A stretch of DNA of 32,306 nucleotides from Xanthocytophaga flava (GTDB lineage Bacteria; Bacteroidota; Bacteroidia; Cytophagales; 172606-1): the NCBI GenBank assembly GCA_030068525.1, contig JASJOS010000033.1, positions 1 through 32,306 on the forward strand. The letters run 5' to 3'. The notes below the pieces were generated by a model. That model made no database searches, was not told the origin of the DNA, and saw only the letters and a program-made list of their open reading frames with translations. Positions 16,207 through 25,326 of the stretch are shown here, piece after piece. Within the stretch, counting starts at the first letter, position 1. Each line of letters begins with the position of its first letter. Made by a program: the position numbers and the translations under genes.

Positions 16207-17061
16207 TTATTTGTTCAGTACATTTTTTAACTCTATTACTTTAAAATTACTGTCTGACTCAATGAATTTTTCAAATAAGGCTGCATGGCTAGCGCCAAGC
16301 AACACCATTACTTTCTGATCTTTGCTTTCAGTAAGTTTCTGCAAGAGCGAATACATATATAGGTTGCGTCGGTACCATTCGGATACCAGATAGGCTCCTA
16401 CAAAATTGTCTTTGTCACCTGCCTGGTTAAATACCCTTATATACATGCCCAAGTCCCAGTCACGGTAAGCGGCCTGGTTGTTTTTCAACAAAAGCTGTGT
16501 CAAAGTCAATTTCTGACGGTCAGCATTGGCTGTGGTTTCATAGTTTTTGATTTGGTCTTCAATCTGCTTTTTAAGCTCAAATTGTTTGGCCTGTTCTACT
16601 GATGCCATCAGACTATCATAGGGAAAATTGGTGTGGGTATAATCGATGGCATGTACCTTAGCCAGGTTGGTTTTCTGTGCAGCTTTGAAGGCTAGCTGAA
16701 AGATCTCGTTTTGGGTATAGAAATTACGTTTGGGGTATTTTTGGCCTACATACTCGAAATATTTGCCTTGCCGATAAAAATTATACAAAGTATCCAATGC
16801 CAGTTGGTCGTCGTATTCCCACTCTACAAATATCTTATCGGGATGAAATTGCTTGATTTTGTCGGTAATGGTTTCCAGCTCCTTCTGCGCCTGAGGACTC
16901 ATTACATCGAAAGTTTTCACCTGAGCTACATCGGCTCCCGGATTGTTAAAATGAAATGTTCCAATCAGTAATACTTCTTTCTTTACTGCTTCACTCTTTA
17001 GGGTTTGGCTGTAAGCAGTGGTACATACCAAGACTAAAAATGCAAGAATTATGTTTCTCAT
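16207..17061 (-). CDS. Secreted DUF5694/TraB-like protein
   Basis: The 284-residue protein has a signal peptide (MRNIILAFLVLVCTTAYSQ, cut after about residue 18). The mature part begins VLLIGTFHFNNPGADVAQVK; the G-FH element and the closing VMVLLGASHAALFEKFI match the TraB/ChaN/EreA-like superfamily, specifically the DUF5694 proteins of Bacteroidota. The conserved acidic and histidine residues (FVEWE, GTFHF, GASHA) suggest a metal-dependent hydrolase or haem/erythromycin-esterase-like site, but no activity is established. It would act in the periplasm. It is a single leftward gene with non-coding DNA on both sides. Length is normal for the family and no damage is visible. Confidence 0.75.
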   Translation of the reverse strand: MRNIILAFLVLVCTTAYSQTLKSEAVKKEVLLIGTFHFNNPGADVAQVKTFDVMSPQAQKELETITDKIKQFHPDKIFVEWEYDDQLALDTLYNFYRQGKYFEYVGQKYPKRNFYTQNEIFQLAFKAAQKTNLAKVHAIDYTHTNFPYDSLMASVEQAKQFELKKQIEDQIKNYETTANADRQKLTLTQLLLKNNQAAYRDWDLGMYIRVFNQAGDKDNFVGAYLVSEWYRRNLYMYSLLQKLTESKDQKVMVLLGASHAALFEKFIESDSNFKVIELKNVLNK

Positions 17062-17424
17062 TTGAGGTGGGTTTACAGTTATGTCAATAGGTTAATTCCG
17101 TTAATTTCAATACATTCTTTAATAGTAAAATTTATTCTGACTTTTTATCAATTTGTCAACATGCCAATCAAGTCCAAAAACAACCACAAGTGAAAGTATG
17201 TAGACCGATGATCTGTATTTTAGGGTAAATCGGAGCCTATTGCTCTTTAAGGGGATACTGGTTTTGATGCCATTTAAAACAGAGGGTCTACTAATATACT
17301 ATAATCTTGTATAGCTATACACCTGTACCTAGTCGTATCAAAGGACTGCGTATTTTAACGATAACTAACCTATTTCCGACCTTTTTGTCTAGAATTTTAT
17401 ATCAAACTTTTACTATAGAACTTT
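17062..17424. other. Intergenic region, nothing recognised
   Basis: These 363 bp separate two leftward genes. They contain small palindromes such as GTATAGCTATAC (near 17310) and AGATTTTAAAATCT (near 17430, reaching into the 3' end of the LytTR gene). No ORF, promoter or terminator is convincing. Confidence 0.4.
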
Positions 17425-18171
17425 TTACAAAGATTTTAAAATCTGCATTAGCTCACTTTTCTGTCTGGCTGCAATCGGAACGATACTTTTATCTTTTAAG
17501 ATCAGCATTCCTCCATCCCGCTTATCGAACCTATCCAGGTAGGTAAGATTGATCAGATGCGACTGATGTGAACGAAAAAAACCGGATGAACTCAGCATAT
17601 GTTCATATTCTTTTAAGGTCACTGAAACAAGAATCTTTTTTCCGTCCAGTAAATAAAACTGTGTATAATTACTATAGGCTTCACAACGAATGATATCCCT
17701 GGTATTCACTACATGTAGGCTTTCTGCTGTAGCTAAAACCAGTTTACGCGGAGTTGTAGCAGAAATCGACATATTGTTTACAAATGACTCAAGCTTAGTC
17801 CATAGCATTTCTTTGTTTACAATCTTCTCTGCTTTTTCAAGAGCTGTCTCCAGTTCCAGAGGATCAATAGGCTTTAACAAATAATCCAGTGCACTGTATT
17901 TAAAAGCAGTAATGGCATAATTGTCAAAGGCAGTAATAAAAATAATTTTGAATGCAGGAGCAGTAAATTCCTGTAATAGTTCAAAAGCGGTTCCATCTCT
18001 GAGCTGAATATCAAGAAAGACCAGGTCAGGATTATGTCTGCGTACAAGCTCTACTCCTGACCGTACCGTTTCGGCATGCGCAACTACCTGAAAGGTGGGA
18101 CGATACCATTGAATCATTTTTTCAACCGCTTCACGAATGCCAGACTCATCGTCAATAATAATTACTTTCAT
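17425..18171 (-). CDS. LytTR-family response regulator
   Basis: The 248-residue protein has a CheY-like receiver (1-120): acidic pair D7-D8, phospho-acceptor D54 (VFLDIQL), T80 (FITAFD) and K100 (LLKPID). A LytTR DNA-binding domain (about 140-245) follows: ANTRDIIRCEAYSNYTQFYL-like strand, SSSGFFRSHQSHLINLTYLD and IPIAARQK-type ending. The receiver is intact, so it should be activated by phosphorylation from a LytS-type kinase and bind paired direct repeats. Its expected partner is the gene 90 nt upstream (18262-18831), but that kinase has lost its phosphorylation-site half. The regulator may be orphaned or may be served by another kinase. Confidence 0.9.
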   Translation of the reverse strand: MKVIIIDDESGIREAVEKMIQWYRPTFQVVAHAETVRSGVELVRRHNPDLVFLDIQLRDGTAFELLQEFTAPAFKIIFITAFDNYAITAFKYSALDYLLKPIDPLELETALEKAEKIVNKEMLWTKLESFVNNMSISATTPRKLVLATAESLHVVNTRDIIRCEAYSNYTQFYLLDGKKILVSVTLKEYEHMLSSSGFFRSHQSHLINLTYLDRFDKRDGGMLILKDKSIVPIAARQKSELMQILKSL

Positions 18172-18261
18172 ACTGGTTGATAGCAGGAAAAACCTATACT
18201 ATTTAGAATACGTTACTATATTATACATTACTATACTGTCCAGATACATTATTTGAACACA

Positions 18262-18831
18262 TTACATAAGCTGACACGGAATAAGAAAGCTGGCTTTGGT
18301 CCCAGCAATCTGGTCAGCTTCATCTCGTATGTGAATCATCTGCAGTTGGGTTGAAAATTTCTTTTTTCGGTTCAGAAGCTTCAACCGCTCCTGAATAATC
18401 TGAGTAGCCAGTGAGCGGTGCTCACCGTTGGCAGCTAAACCCATCGGTATGATTTTCTCCTCTCCCCTCTGATAACCTACGCCATTCTGATAACCTACAC
18501 TATTATCTTCTACTTCCAGTCGTATCAGGGCACCTTCAGCAAGAAAGCGAACCTGAATAAATCCTTTTTCAGCTTTGGGAAGCAATCCATGCTCTATCGC
18601 GTTTTCAATAAGTGGCTGAGCAAACATAGGAGGAACCAGCGTTAAGGCACTGTCCAGTCTGGGATCTAGGTCAATCGAGTAATCAAACTTATTCTTAAAA
18701 CGAAGGCTCTGCAGTTCAAAATAATGTTTGAGCGTATCTATTTCCTTCTCCAAGGGGATAAATTCTTCACGGGAATTCTCCAGAATAAGTCGCATTAGCT
18801 TGGCAAAGTGAGAAAGATAATCGGTAGGTAC
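18262..18831 (-). pseudogene. LytS/YehU-type sensor kinase, front half missing
   Basis: The open frame begins after a stop at 18832-18834 and reads DYLSHFAKLMRLILENSREE, the part of a His_kinase domain just after the NPHF(I/L)FN phospho-histidine box, which is absent. The sensor and membrane part are also gone. An ATG at 18795 would give 177 residues. The ATPase lobe is present but altered: N-box ENAIEHGL is good, the G1 box reads VEDNSVGY where VEDNGVG is usual, and the G2-like box reads HRSLATQII where HKSLGT is usual. An 18-bp duplication (from 18468) inserts a second VGYQ. An 18-bp near-palindrome sits exactly at the truncation point. Probably non-functional. Confidence 0.75.
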
Positions 18832-18838
18832 TTACCGA
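18821..18838. repeat. Near-perfect 18-bp palindrome at the kinase truncation point
   Basis: TCGGTAGGTACTTACCGA is self-complementary except for one pair. The homology of the kinase gene ends within it. It may be a recombination or insertion scar. Confidence 0.55.
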
Positions 18839-18881
18839 CGGTTCGGTTCTGCCAGACTTCAGGACCTGTTAATCCGAATCT

Positions 18882-21106
18882 TTAATCGTTGAGGACCCAC
18901 TTGTGGGTTTGACTTTGCCTTCCCCATGTCAGCCGGAGCAGGTATATTCCAGCTGGTAAACCGTTTCTTGGACACTCCCATCGGTTCCAACCGGGTTGGC
19001 TCATCAAGCTTTGGGCGAAGACGATCTGACCAAGCGGATTGGTCAGCGTCAGTTGGCAAGGCTGGGTGGCAACTGAAAAATATTCAAGGGTTGAACCGTT
19101 ACGGCTGGGATTGGGAAACAGCTGGCTCAGGTAAGGCGGGTCTTCCTCTGTTAGGCCGTTTACCTGTTGTACTCTTTGGGCACTGGTTTGAACACGCTTT
19201 TTTTTAAGCTCAGCTTTGGGCTCATCCACCTGGCTACTTACCTGGAAGATGAGCCAGTTGCTTGCCTGCGGCATGTCCGGTGAGTCGGTTTGTCCATTAG
19301 GTTGTTGATTGGATTTTGGCATGGAAGTAACCTGCATTAATACCTGACCTGAGAAGGTGCCGATGCGGGTTGCATCCGTCTGTAAGTAAAGCAGGGTGGT
19401 TTGTCCGGCTGACAGCTTGCTTGCAAACTCGCCTTTGACGGAAAAGCCTGCAGGCAGGATGGGTGGGGAAACGATCACGTCCACCTTGCCAGGGTTGTGT
19501 AGCCGGAAGGTTTGCACTACGGGTTTCTGCAAGGGGGTGGCCTTGAACTTAAAGAGGCTTTTGGTGGATACGATCCGGCTTTGCTCACAGGCAATGCACT
19601 CGCCCCACAGGTACTCATGCCAGAACAATTCGGCATTTACCGGTTGGGGAAAAGGCTCACCCAAGGCCAAAAGCCAGTAGTCCCATCCGCCCCGGCTGGT
19701 TTCCCGCTGTTCATAAAAAAGGTTAACACGGGTGGAACCTGACAGCAGAATGGCTCCGCCAGGAAGGGATTGCATGCTGACCCCCTTTTCCGCATGGTGG
19801 TGATACCATATCTCATACATGTATTCACCCCGCTCGCCAACCCTGATCAGCTTCAATCCCTGGGTGAGCAGCCAGTACCCTCCATCAGCAGCGGCAATGG
19901 CACCATTGCTGACATCATACATCTGCAGCAAATCTCCCCGAATGGTAGTTACACGCTGAGTGGTCCAAAGCACATTGCCTGCGCTGTCTATTCTTACCAG
20001 CCGGTAGCCGCCACGTACTGCTTCCTGACCGTCATAGTGAGCGGGAATGCCATAGGGTTTGGCCATCCCCAGATCGCCACCGAGCAAGAAGCTCCCATCG
20101 GCATGGGGCACCATGATCAGGTTGGGCTTTACAAATTCAGGGGCATACGATTCTGAGGGCACAGTAGCGGGAAACCCAGTCAATGTATAGGAATGGGCTT
20201 TGCAAATCGGGTAGGACCTTTGCCACAGGATGCTGCCTGTAGGGGTAATCTTAAGTAGCCACGTATCCCCGTCGGTGTAGGGGCGAAGCTGGGTGACAGT
20301 GCGGTCAAAGGAAACGGAGGAAAGCGAATTACCCGCCACCAGGTAATTGCCATCGATAGTAGGGGTGATGGACAGGGCCTCATCGTCCTCGATGCCACCC
20401 AGGGTGCGGTCCCACTCCCGATTGCCTTGACTGTCGAGTTTGATCATCCAGAAATCATAGCCCCTTCGGTTATAGGTCCTGTGATCGACCACATAACCGT
20501 GATAGGTTGAGTCCCCCCACGAGGATCTTCCGTTTTCCATACCGAATGGAAGGAATTGGAAACGCCCACGATGATCACGCCTCCGTCGGCAGTGGAGACC
20601 GAAGACCAGGGCGCATCCGTTCCGAAGCTTCCGATGGTCTGGTCCCAGATGACCTGACCGGTAGACGATATTTTAACCACCCAGAAATCATCCGCCCCGT
20701 AGGAGTCACGGCTTTTCTCACCCGAACGGTCCGAGGAAGAAATGCCTATCAGCAGAAAGCTCCCGTCGGAATTGGCCGTAATACTGGTCAGATAATCCTG
20801 GCCACTTCCCCCATAGGTGCGGTCCCAAATCTTGCGGCCCCGAGCATCGGTCCGAACAATCCAGTAGTCGTTTCCCCCGCGCCCGGACTGGCTTCTCTCC
20901 CAGTTGGGAGCCGAGACGTCATCCGAGTAACCGCCGACCAGCATTCCCCCATCGGGCAGGAGCACAGTCACTGTCAGGAGGTCATCCCCACGCGAACCGA
21001 GCATCTTGTCCACATAGGGCTGGATTGGCTGAGCCAGGATTGGTTGCACAAAACTGCAACAGATAAAGATTATAGCATGCAAAAGTAAGGCATAAATCGG
21101 TTTCAT
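18882..21106 (-). pseudogene. T9SS-sorted secreted repeat protein, split by a frameshift
   Basis: Two overlapping frames form one gene of about 741 codons. The first (21106-20444) has a signal peptide (MKPIYALLLHAIIFICCSFVQ...LAQP) and repeats of the form DYWIVRTDARGRKIWDRTYG / DFWVVKISSTGQVIWDQTIG, a propeller-like domain. The second (from about 20512 to 18882) continues with DFWMIKLDSQGNREWDRTLG and ends in a type A T9SS sorting domain (LFPNPSRNGSTLEYFS ... GLPAGIYLLRLTWG), which directs outer-membrane export and surface attachment. The break lies in a six-base C run at 20513-20518 (plus strand); one more base would rejoin the frames as DPRGGDSTYHGYVVDH. It could be a real mutation, a slippage switch or an assembly error. 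Confidence 0.8.
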
Positions 21107-21821
21107 GGCAGGAAAGTGATTTGAAATGAGAAATCATGGAATTATGCGTCTGTTCAGAGGATATAATAAGATGGATGTATTTAATGTTAAAAAGTGAGCA
21201 GGCCAGCTAGGCCACCGATTGAGGATCGGTACCGATTAGACAGCACTGAAGAAAACAATAACGGTTACTTAAAGACCAATGCTAAAAAGATTGACAGTAA
21301 AAGACTAAAACCGAGTCAGGCTCAGAAACCAAACCGATTAAGTACAAACCAGGCACAAGAACCAAAACATGCCTGGCTTAAGGGCGTATGAGCTAATGAT
21401 ACATGGTTTGATAATTCCGATATGGAGATTGGTAGCTTTTAAAGATGAAAATGTAATCTTTGACTTTAACTTTTTCAGGTCGAATCCCTAAATTCTGTCC
21501 GTTAAGATTATTGAACTGTATTACCCACCGGATTTTCAGGATACAGTTGCTGTGATGGAAGAGGAAAATAGACCGCTTCAGAGAACAAAGTTGTTTACAG
21601 TGGTTTAATAACTGCGATCAAACAGATTGAATTAAGCGGGTAGGTGTAAAGGAAAAGAGTCCGAAATACCGCCAATTTTTCCACTTTTGCCCGGTCTTAA
21701 ATTTGGGTGGGGGTCAGAAATCAGGTGACAAGGTAGTATGTAAGTATCAGAATAAATTAGAAAAGCCCGTTATGAAAAAAAATGAAATTGTAGAGGATAC
21801 CCCTCTCAATGCGATTTGTAA
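21107..21821. other. Intergenic region with a direct repeat, no clear gene
   Basis: A lysine- and glutamine-rich 65-codon frame (21194-21391, plus) has no family look. A short open stretch near 21500-21610 reads VKIIELYYPPDFQDTVAVME, possibly a lost gene. The repeat at 21691-21717 matches 15754-15779. MKKNEIVEDTPLNAICKM (start at 21772) is followed at once by a stop. Confidence 0.45.
21691..21717 (+). repeat. Direct repeat, copy 2 (mate at 15754-15779)
   Basis: This has the same CCCGGTCTTAAATTTGG core and G-rich end as copy 1, in the same orientation 5.9 kb away. Here the AraC-like frame is shifted by an extra base. Confidence 0.6.
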
Positions 21822-21920
21822 GATGTGACAGAGAATGATATACAACGAATTACTTCATTTTTTCAGCAAGCCATGAAAACCAACCACGATCATGAACAAA
21901 AAACGTCAAAAACAGATTGA
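21822..21920 (+). pseudogene. 3' remnant of an antitoxin/regulator gene before ImmA
   Basis: The frame opens after a TAA at 21819-21821 and reads DVTENDIQRITSFFQQAMKT then NHDHEQKTSKTD, ending at 21918-21920. It overlaps the ImmA/IrrE start by 29 bases. XRE-family antitoxin or repressor genes often end this way just before an ImmA/IrrE gene, but no HTH remains upstream, only a broken leader. A GTG within the frame could give a 31-residue peptide. Confidence 0.5.
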
Positions 21921-22464
21921 AGAGATTGCAACGACAACACTTCAAAAATGTGGATGCTATCCAATGGATGCATCTGAGTTAGACAAGAATAGTGGTATCG
22001 ATATTAAAAAAGTTATTAGTACACTAGGAATAGAGTTGATGGTGTATGATTTTGGAGAAAATGTTTCAGGAGTACTGATACGGGATGGAGAAGGAGCCAA
22101 GATTGGTTATGCCTCACATAATGGTCCACGCCGTCAACGTTTCACCATTGCCCATGAGTTAGGCCATTACATCTTAGGGCATCAACGTCAAGGCATATTT
22201 GTTGACACCCCAGAAAAATACTTTACTTTATTTAGAGATCATGTCTCTTCTACTGGTGAAGATTCGCAAGAGCGTGAAGCCAATGCATTTGCTGCTTCTA
22301 TACTTATGCCACGTAACCTACTCATTGAGGCAGCAACCAAAATTTATCAATCAGGCATTACGAGAAATGAAGAATTTGATATTGTTGAGGAGTTAGCAGA
22401 AAAATTTCAGGTAAGCAAACTGGCAATGAGTATCCGGTTCACTAACCTTGATCTGATATGGTAA
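21892..22464 (+). CDS. ImmA/IrrE-family metallo-endopeptidase
   Basis: The 190-residue protein carries the zinc-peptidase motif HELGH at 88-92 (RFTIAHELGHYILGHQ), with the third ligand E129 in REANAFAASILMP, the standard COG2856 layout. Such proteins cleave a partner repressor (ImmA/ImmR of ICEBs1, IrrE/DdrO of Deinococcus) or act as the toxin of XRE-linked toxin-antitoxin pairs. The usual partner gene is directly upstream; here only its last 32 codons survive. The peptidase itself looks intact, with full length and all ligands. Translation from ATG 21892 overlaps the remnant, indicating former coupling. A good terminator follows. Its target in this genome is unknown. Confidence 0.85.
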   Translation: MNKKRQKQIEEIATTTLQKCGCYPMDASELDKNSGIDIKKVISTLGIELMVYDFGENVSGVLIRDGEGAKIGYASHNGPRRQRFTIAHELGHYILGHQRQGIFVDTPEKYFTLFRDHVSSTGEDSQEREANAFAASILMPRNLLIEAATKIYQSGITRNEEFDIVEELAEKFQVSKLAMSIRFTNLDLIW

Positions 22465-22483
22465 AGGTTATACATTCTATTTT

Positions 22484-22522
22484 ACACCACTGAGAATATA
22501 TATTCTTAGTGGTGTTTTCTTT
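22484..22522 (+). terminator. Intrinsic terminator after the ImmA/IrrE gene
   Basis: ACACCACTGAGAATA and TATTCTTAGTGGTGT pair over 15 bp with one G-U pair and a two-base loop. TTTTCTTTT follows. It begins 20 nt after the stop codon. Confidence 0.85.
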
Positions 22523-22594
22523 TATAAAACATATTCTTCAGGAATAAAAGCGAAATAAAATACATCCATTAAGTCATCTTTTAAAATATGGGGC

Positions 22595-24121
22595 TTATTG
22601 TTTTACTACTTTAACTATCTTTCGGTGCTTTCCTTCTTCAAATAGTAAGTCAAGAATATACAGCCCTTTGGCGAAGTCATCTAACCGGACATTTGTTAAG
22701 CCGCCACCTGACACGTCTTGTATGGAAATCAACCTACCTGTCATGTCATAAATACGTAACTGGTAAGGGTCATTACACTCGTCCAGCCGGAGACTGATTT
22801 CTCCTGTAGTTGGGTTAGGCGAAACCACTAAGTTGCTAGTAGCGCAGTTTCCTTCCGGAGGATTCTGAGGAGTCAGGTTGTTAAAGTAACCATCCATAAA
22901 GTTAGGCAACCCTGCCCAATAACCTTTTATGGGGAAATTAAACGAGACAGCATTAACTTCACAATCGAAACCTTTGGCGTTAGGATTGGCAATCACGACC
23001 ATACGACGAGAATCTGGCTCTCCGGTAACAGAAAAAATACCGTAGAGTTTGCCATCCGGTGCAAGTTGCATAGCAACGTAGGGTTGCACAGCAATGTCGC
23101 GAATATTAGTGTAGGGATTGCCAGTAATGATGCTCATACGTGAAGCAATAATGGCAGAAGAGTCACCTGCTTGCAAATCATATTGAACAATCAGTTCATA
23201 AGGACGCTTTACCCAAGGGCTTAGGCTTTGGGCATAGAGTTTGGAGTTATCAGGTGAAAAAGAAAGACCATACTGGAAAATGATATCACCCAGGTTTATC
23301 AGATTGGACAGAATACCTGTTTGCGAATCAAAATCAAACAATTCAAGTGGATAAGTAAAGGCTTCAAAGGAAGGTAAAGAGACCGCAATTTTTTTACCAT
23401 TGGGAGATGCTTTCAACTGGCCGCTCAATTCAAAGGAGAAGGACTCAGAGCCATGTTGTGAACCAATGGCTGTAACAACTGCTTCGGAAACTCCCTGTGT
23501 TGAGACAAGATAACTGCGAAATTGATTGCTTTGCCACTGGTGGGTAACTAACCAATAGTCACGTCCGTTGGCATGGCGCACAGCCGTCATTTTTTCGGTA
23601 AGGCCTGTATCCAAAACTTTGTTAGGTAAGATTACCTCTCCTTTACCTTGGTCACCAGCCATGTCAATCATACAGTATTTCAACACATTAGCTTGTTGCG
23701 AACCCGCTCCTGATGAGCAGTAACTCTCGTCGATGATAGTACCGGGTGGTGGGTGGAGAGAAAACACATAGTATCTTCCAGGGCTACCAGGTACAGGAGT
23801 AATCATGGCTGCTTGTGATTTCCCATTAGGGCAATCAAGCGGATAAGTAGTGTCCGCGTTTTTCATTGGTTGGTGTTCACGGTTCCAGATTCGGTAACCG
23901 TTGGTATAAAATAACAAGGCACCACTTTGTGCATCACACATGACCGCGCTGCCACCAGTAGTATTCATGGCATTGTTGGTAATTACCCGTGGTGCACCGT
24001 TACTGAAATCCAATCCTGCATGGTTACCAAAGTACCAGATGGTAGCCTCTTTTTGTGCCCTGGCCGGCCATATGGACAGGTAAAAAAGTAAAAAAATAGT
24101 TGCGTACAGGAATCGTCTCAT
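22595..24121 (-). CDS. T9SS-sorted propeller-like secreted protein
   Basis: The 508-residue protein has a signal peptide (MRRFLYATIFLLFYLSIWPARAQ). The mature protein begins KEATIWYFGNHAGLDFSNGA and has blocks typical of beta-propeller surface proteins (LLFYTNGYRIWNREHQPM, YWLVTHQW, LKASPNGKKIAVSLPS, LSFSPDNSKLYAQS). It ends with a type A T9SS sorting domain (VVSPNPTTGEISLRLDEC ... FAKGLYILDLLF). It should be exported through the type IX system and fixed on the cell surface or released. It is paralogous to the opposite-strand gene at 25989-27550. It is the last gene of a leftward group with a lipoprotein and a broken secreted protein; a terminator hairpin (24147-24170) separates it from the lipoprotein gene. 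Confidence 0.85.
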   Translation of the reverse strand: MRRFLYATIFLLFYLSIWPARAQKEATIWYFGNHAGLDFSNGAPRVITNNAMNTTGGSAVMCDAQSGALLFYTNGYRIWNREHQPMKNADTTYPLDCPNGKSQAAMITPVPGSPGRYYVFSLHPPPGTIIDESYCSSGAGSQQANVLKYCMIDMAGDQGKGEVILPNKVLDTGLTEKMTAVRHANGRDYWLVTHQWQSNQFRSYLVSTQGVSEAVVTAIGSQHGSESFSFELSGQLKASPNGKKIAVSLPSFEAFTYPLELFDFDSQTGILSNLINLGDIIFQYGLSFSPDNSKLYAQSLSPWVKRPYELIVQYDLQAGDSSAIIASRMSIITGNPYTNIRDIAVQPYVAMQLAPDGKLYGIFSVTGEPDSRRMVVIANPNAKGFDCEVNAVSFNFPIKGYWAGLPNFMDGYFNNLTPQNPPEGNCATSNLVVSPNPTTGEISLRLDECNDPYQLRIYDMTGRLISIQDVSGGGLTNVRLDDFAKGLYILDLLFEEGKHRKIVKVVKQ

Positions 24122-24146
24122 AAAAGGGATTCATAAAAAGGCAAAA

Positions 24147-24170
24147 GAAGCCTTGAGTGTTCAAGGCTTC
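24147..24170 (-). terminator. Hairpin terminator or attenuator before the T9SS gene
   Basis: GAAGCCTTGA (24147-24156) and TCAAGGCTTC (24161-24170) form a perfect 10-bp stem with a 4-base loop. On the minus strand TTTTGCCTTTTT follows. It ends transcripts of the lipoprotein gene just before the T9SS protein gene, perhaps only partly. Confidence 0.75.
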
Positions 24171-24181
24171 GTAATAGTTAA

Positions 24182-24712
24182 TTATTTTTGACCAGCAGGC
24201 AACAAAAATACTTGCGAATATTCGCGATAATATTTGCCCTGCCGATTGTGAACCGGAACAATATTTACATATAACCGGTCAGGCATCGCCTGATACGTCT
24301 TGATTGTAAATTCAGTGGTAGGATTAATGATAGAACTGTTGTTCGTCAATGATTTTTTTTTTGTATGTTTTGTGTAATTCATTATCTGAAAACCTTCGGT
24401 TTTCTTAACCCGATATTCCACTGGAGCTGTACCAGTAACCACTAATTTGTACAAAGTATTGGGGGCAAGCTGAGTAGGATCTGTAATTCGTAAACCTTCC
24501 TGGCTCTCTAAATGAACAGTGAATGTACTCCGAACATCTGTGATACCTGGCATTTTAGCAAGGTCTTGATCTTCGTGTTTATTGCTCACATATTCACCGT
24601 CTGCTACTGCGGTAACAGAATCTCTTTGTGTTTGGCAAGCGGTTGAATTTAGCAGCACAATGGTAAACATTGCCATATAGCCCGCTGTTATATACTTTTT
24701 AACTAGCATCAT
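24182..24712 (-). CDS. Putative lipoprotein of unknown function
   Basis: The 176-residue protein has an N-terminal export signal ending in LLNSTACQTQRDS; the cysteine at residue 26 fits the relaxed lipobox of Bacteroidota. The mature part (STFTVHLESQEGLRITDPTQ, LAPNTLYKLVVTG, YVNIVPVH) looks like a single beta-sandwich domain. No family was recognised. It sits between a broken secreted protein (24766-25326) and a T9SS protein, all leftward. The LAPNTLYKL phrase echoes LQPNSYYNV in the broken neighbour, suggesting related domains. A terminator follows at 24147-24170. The start could be either of two adjacent methionines. Confidence 0.65.
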   Translation of the reverse strand: MMLVKKYITAGYMAMFTIVLLNSTACQTQRDSVTAVADGEYVSNKHEDQDLAKMPGITDVRSTFTVHLESQEGLRITDPTQLAPNTLYKLVVTGTAPVEYRVKKTEGFQIMNYTKHTKKKSLTNNSSIINPTTEFTIKTYQAMPDRLYVNIVPVHNRQGKYYREYSQVFLLPAGQK

Positions 24713-24765
24713 CTCTGAAATTTTAATTATGAACAGTTGGATTTAATATATACTAGAGGCAAACC

Positions 24766-25326
24766 TTAATTTTGATAGGGAAACAAAACAAGGTGATCTC
24801 TCGGAGTATATTTTGAGGCACAACTAGGATCTCCACCACCACAACCCAGAGACCAAATGCGCATACCCATTGGAGACACAAAATCTATGTCAGATAATGT
24901 ACGAATCATAAACCGGGCTGTCCGTGAGCAATTAGGAACAGTTGGAGGACAGGGATTGCTAACACAACCCGTACAACCAGGACCAGGACCTACATCTTTT
25001 CCTTGAGGAAAAGTAAGTGTTGTTCCTGGATTACCGGTCACTATTACAAATCCGTCTCCTGATCTCACCCATATGGCGGCTGTTTGTGGAGCCGTATTTC
25101 CATTTATGTCTTGAATAAAGACATTGTAATAACTATTAGGTTGGAGTTGGCTATTTGAAGTAAGTAATGTACCATTGGTTAAACCATCACCGCTAGTAGT
25201 GTACACCCATATGCGATATCGGCTGGTTGTCTGCTGAGCCGAAACCTAGCACAAGGATAACCAAAATAAGACAAATGGCAAAATGCGAAAAATGACACTT
25301 TGTCGAGCAGAAAAGTTGTTTTTCAT
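24766..25326 (-). pseudogene. Secreted protein with a stop codon in its signal peptide
   Basis: From the ATG at 25326 the frame reads MKNNFSARQSVIFRILPFVL then FWLSLC, TAG (25248-25246), then VSAQQTTSRYRIWVYTTSGD and on to 24766. Removing the stop gives a standard signal peptide ending VSAQ. The mature part of about 150 residues has LQPNSYYNVFIQDINGN, GCTGCVSNPCPPTVPNC and RIWSLGCGGGDPSCA, a small cysteine-rich extracellular protein of unknown function. A GTG at 25206 could start a version without signal. The most economical reading is a nonsense mutation in a formerly exported protein; readthrough is possible but unsupported. Confidence 0.75.

Noticed and set aside
21194-21391. 65-codon lysine/glutamine-rich plus-strand ORF
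   Set aside because: Low complexity, no ribosome site, no family resemblance and surrounded by non-coding DNA.
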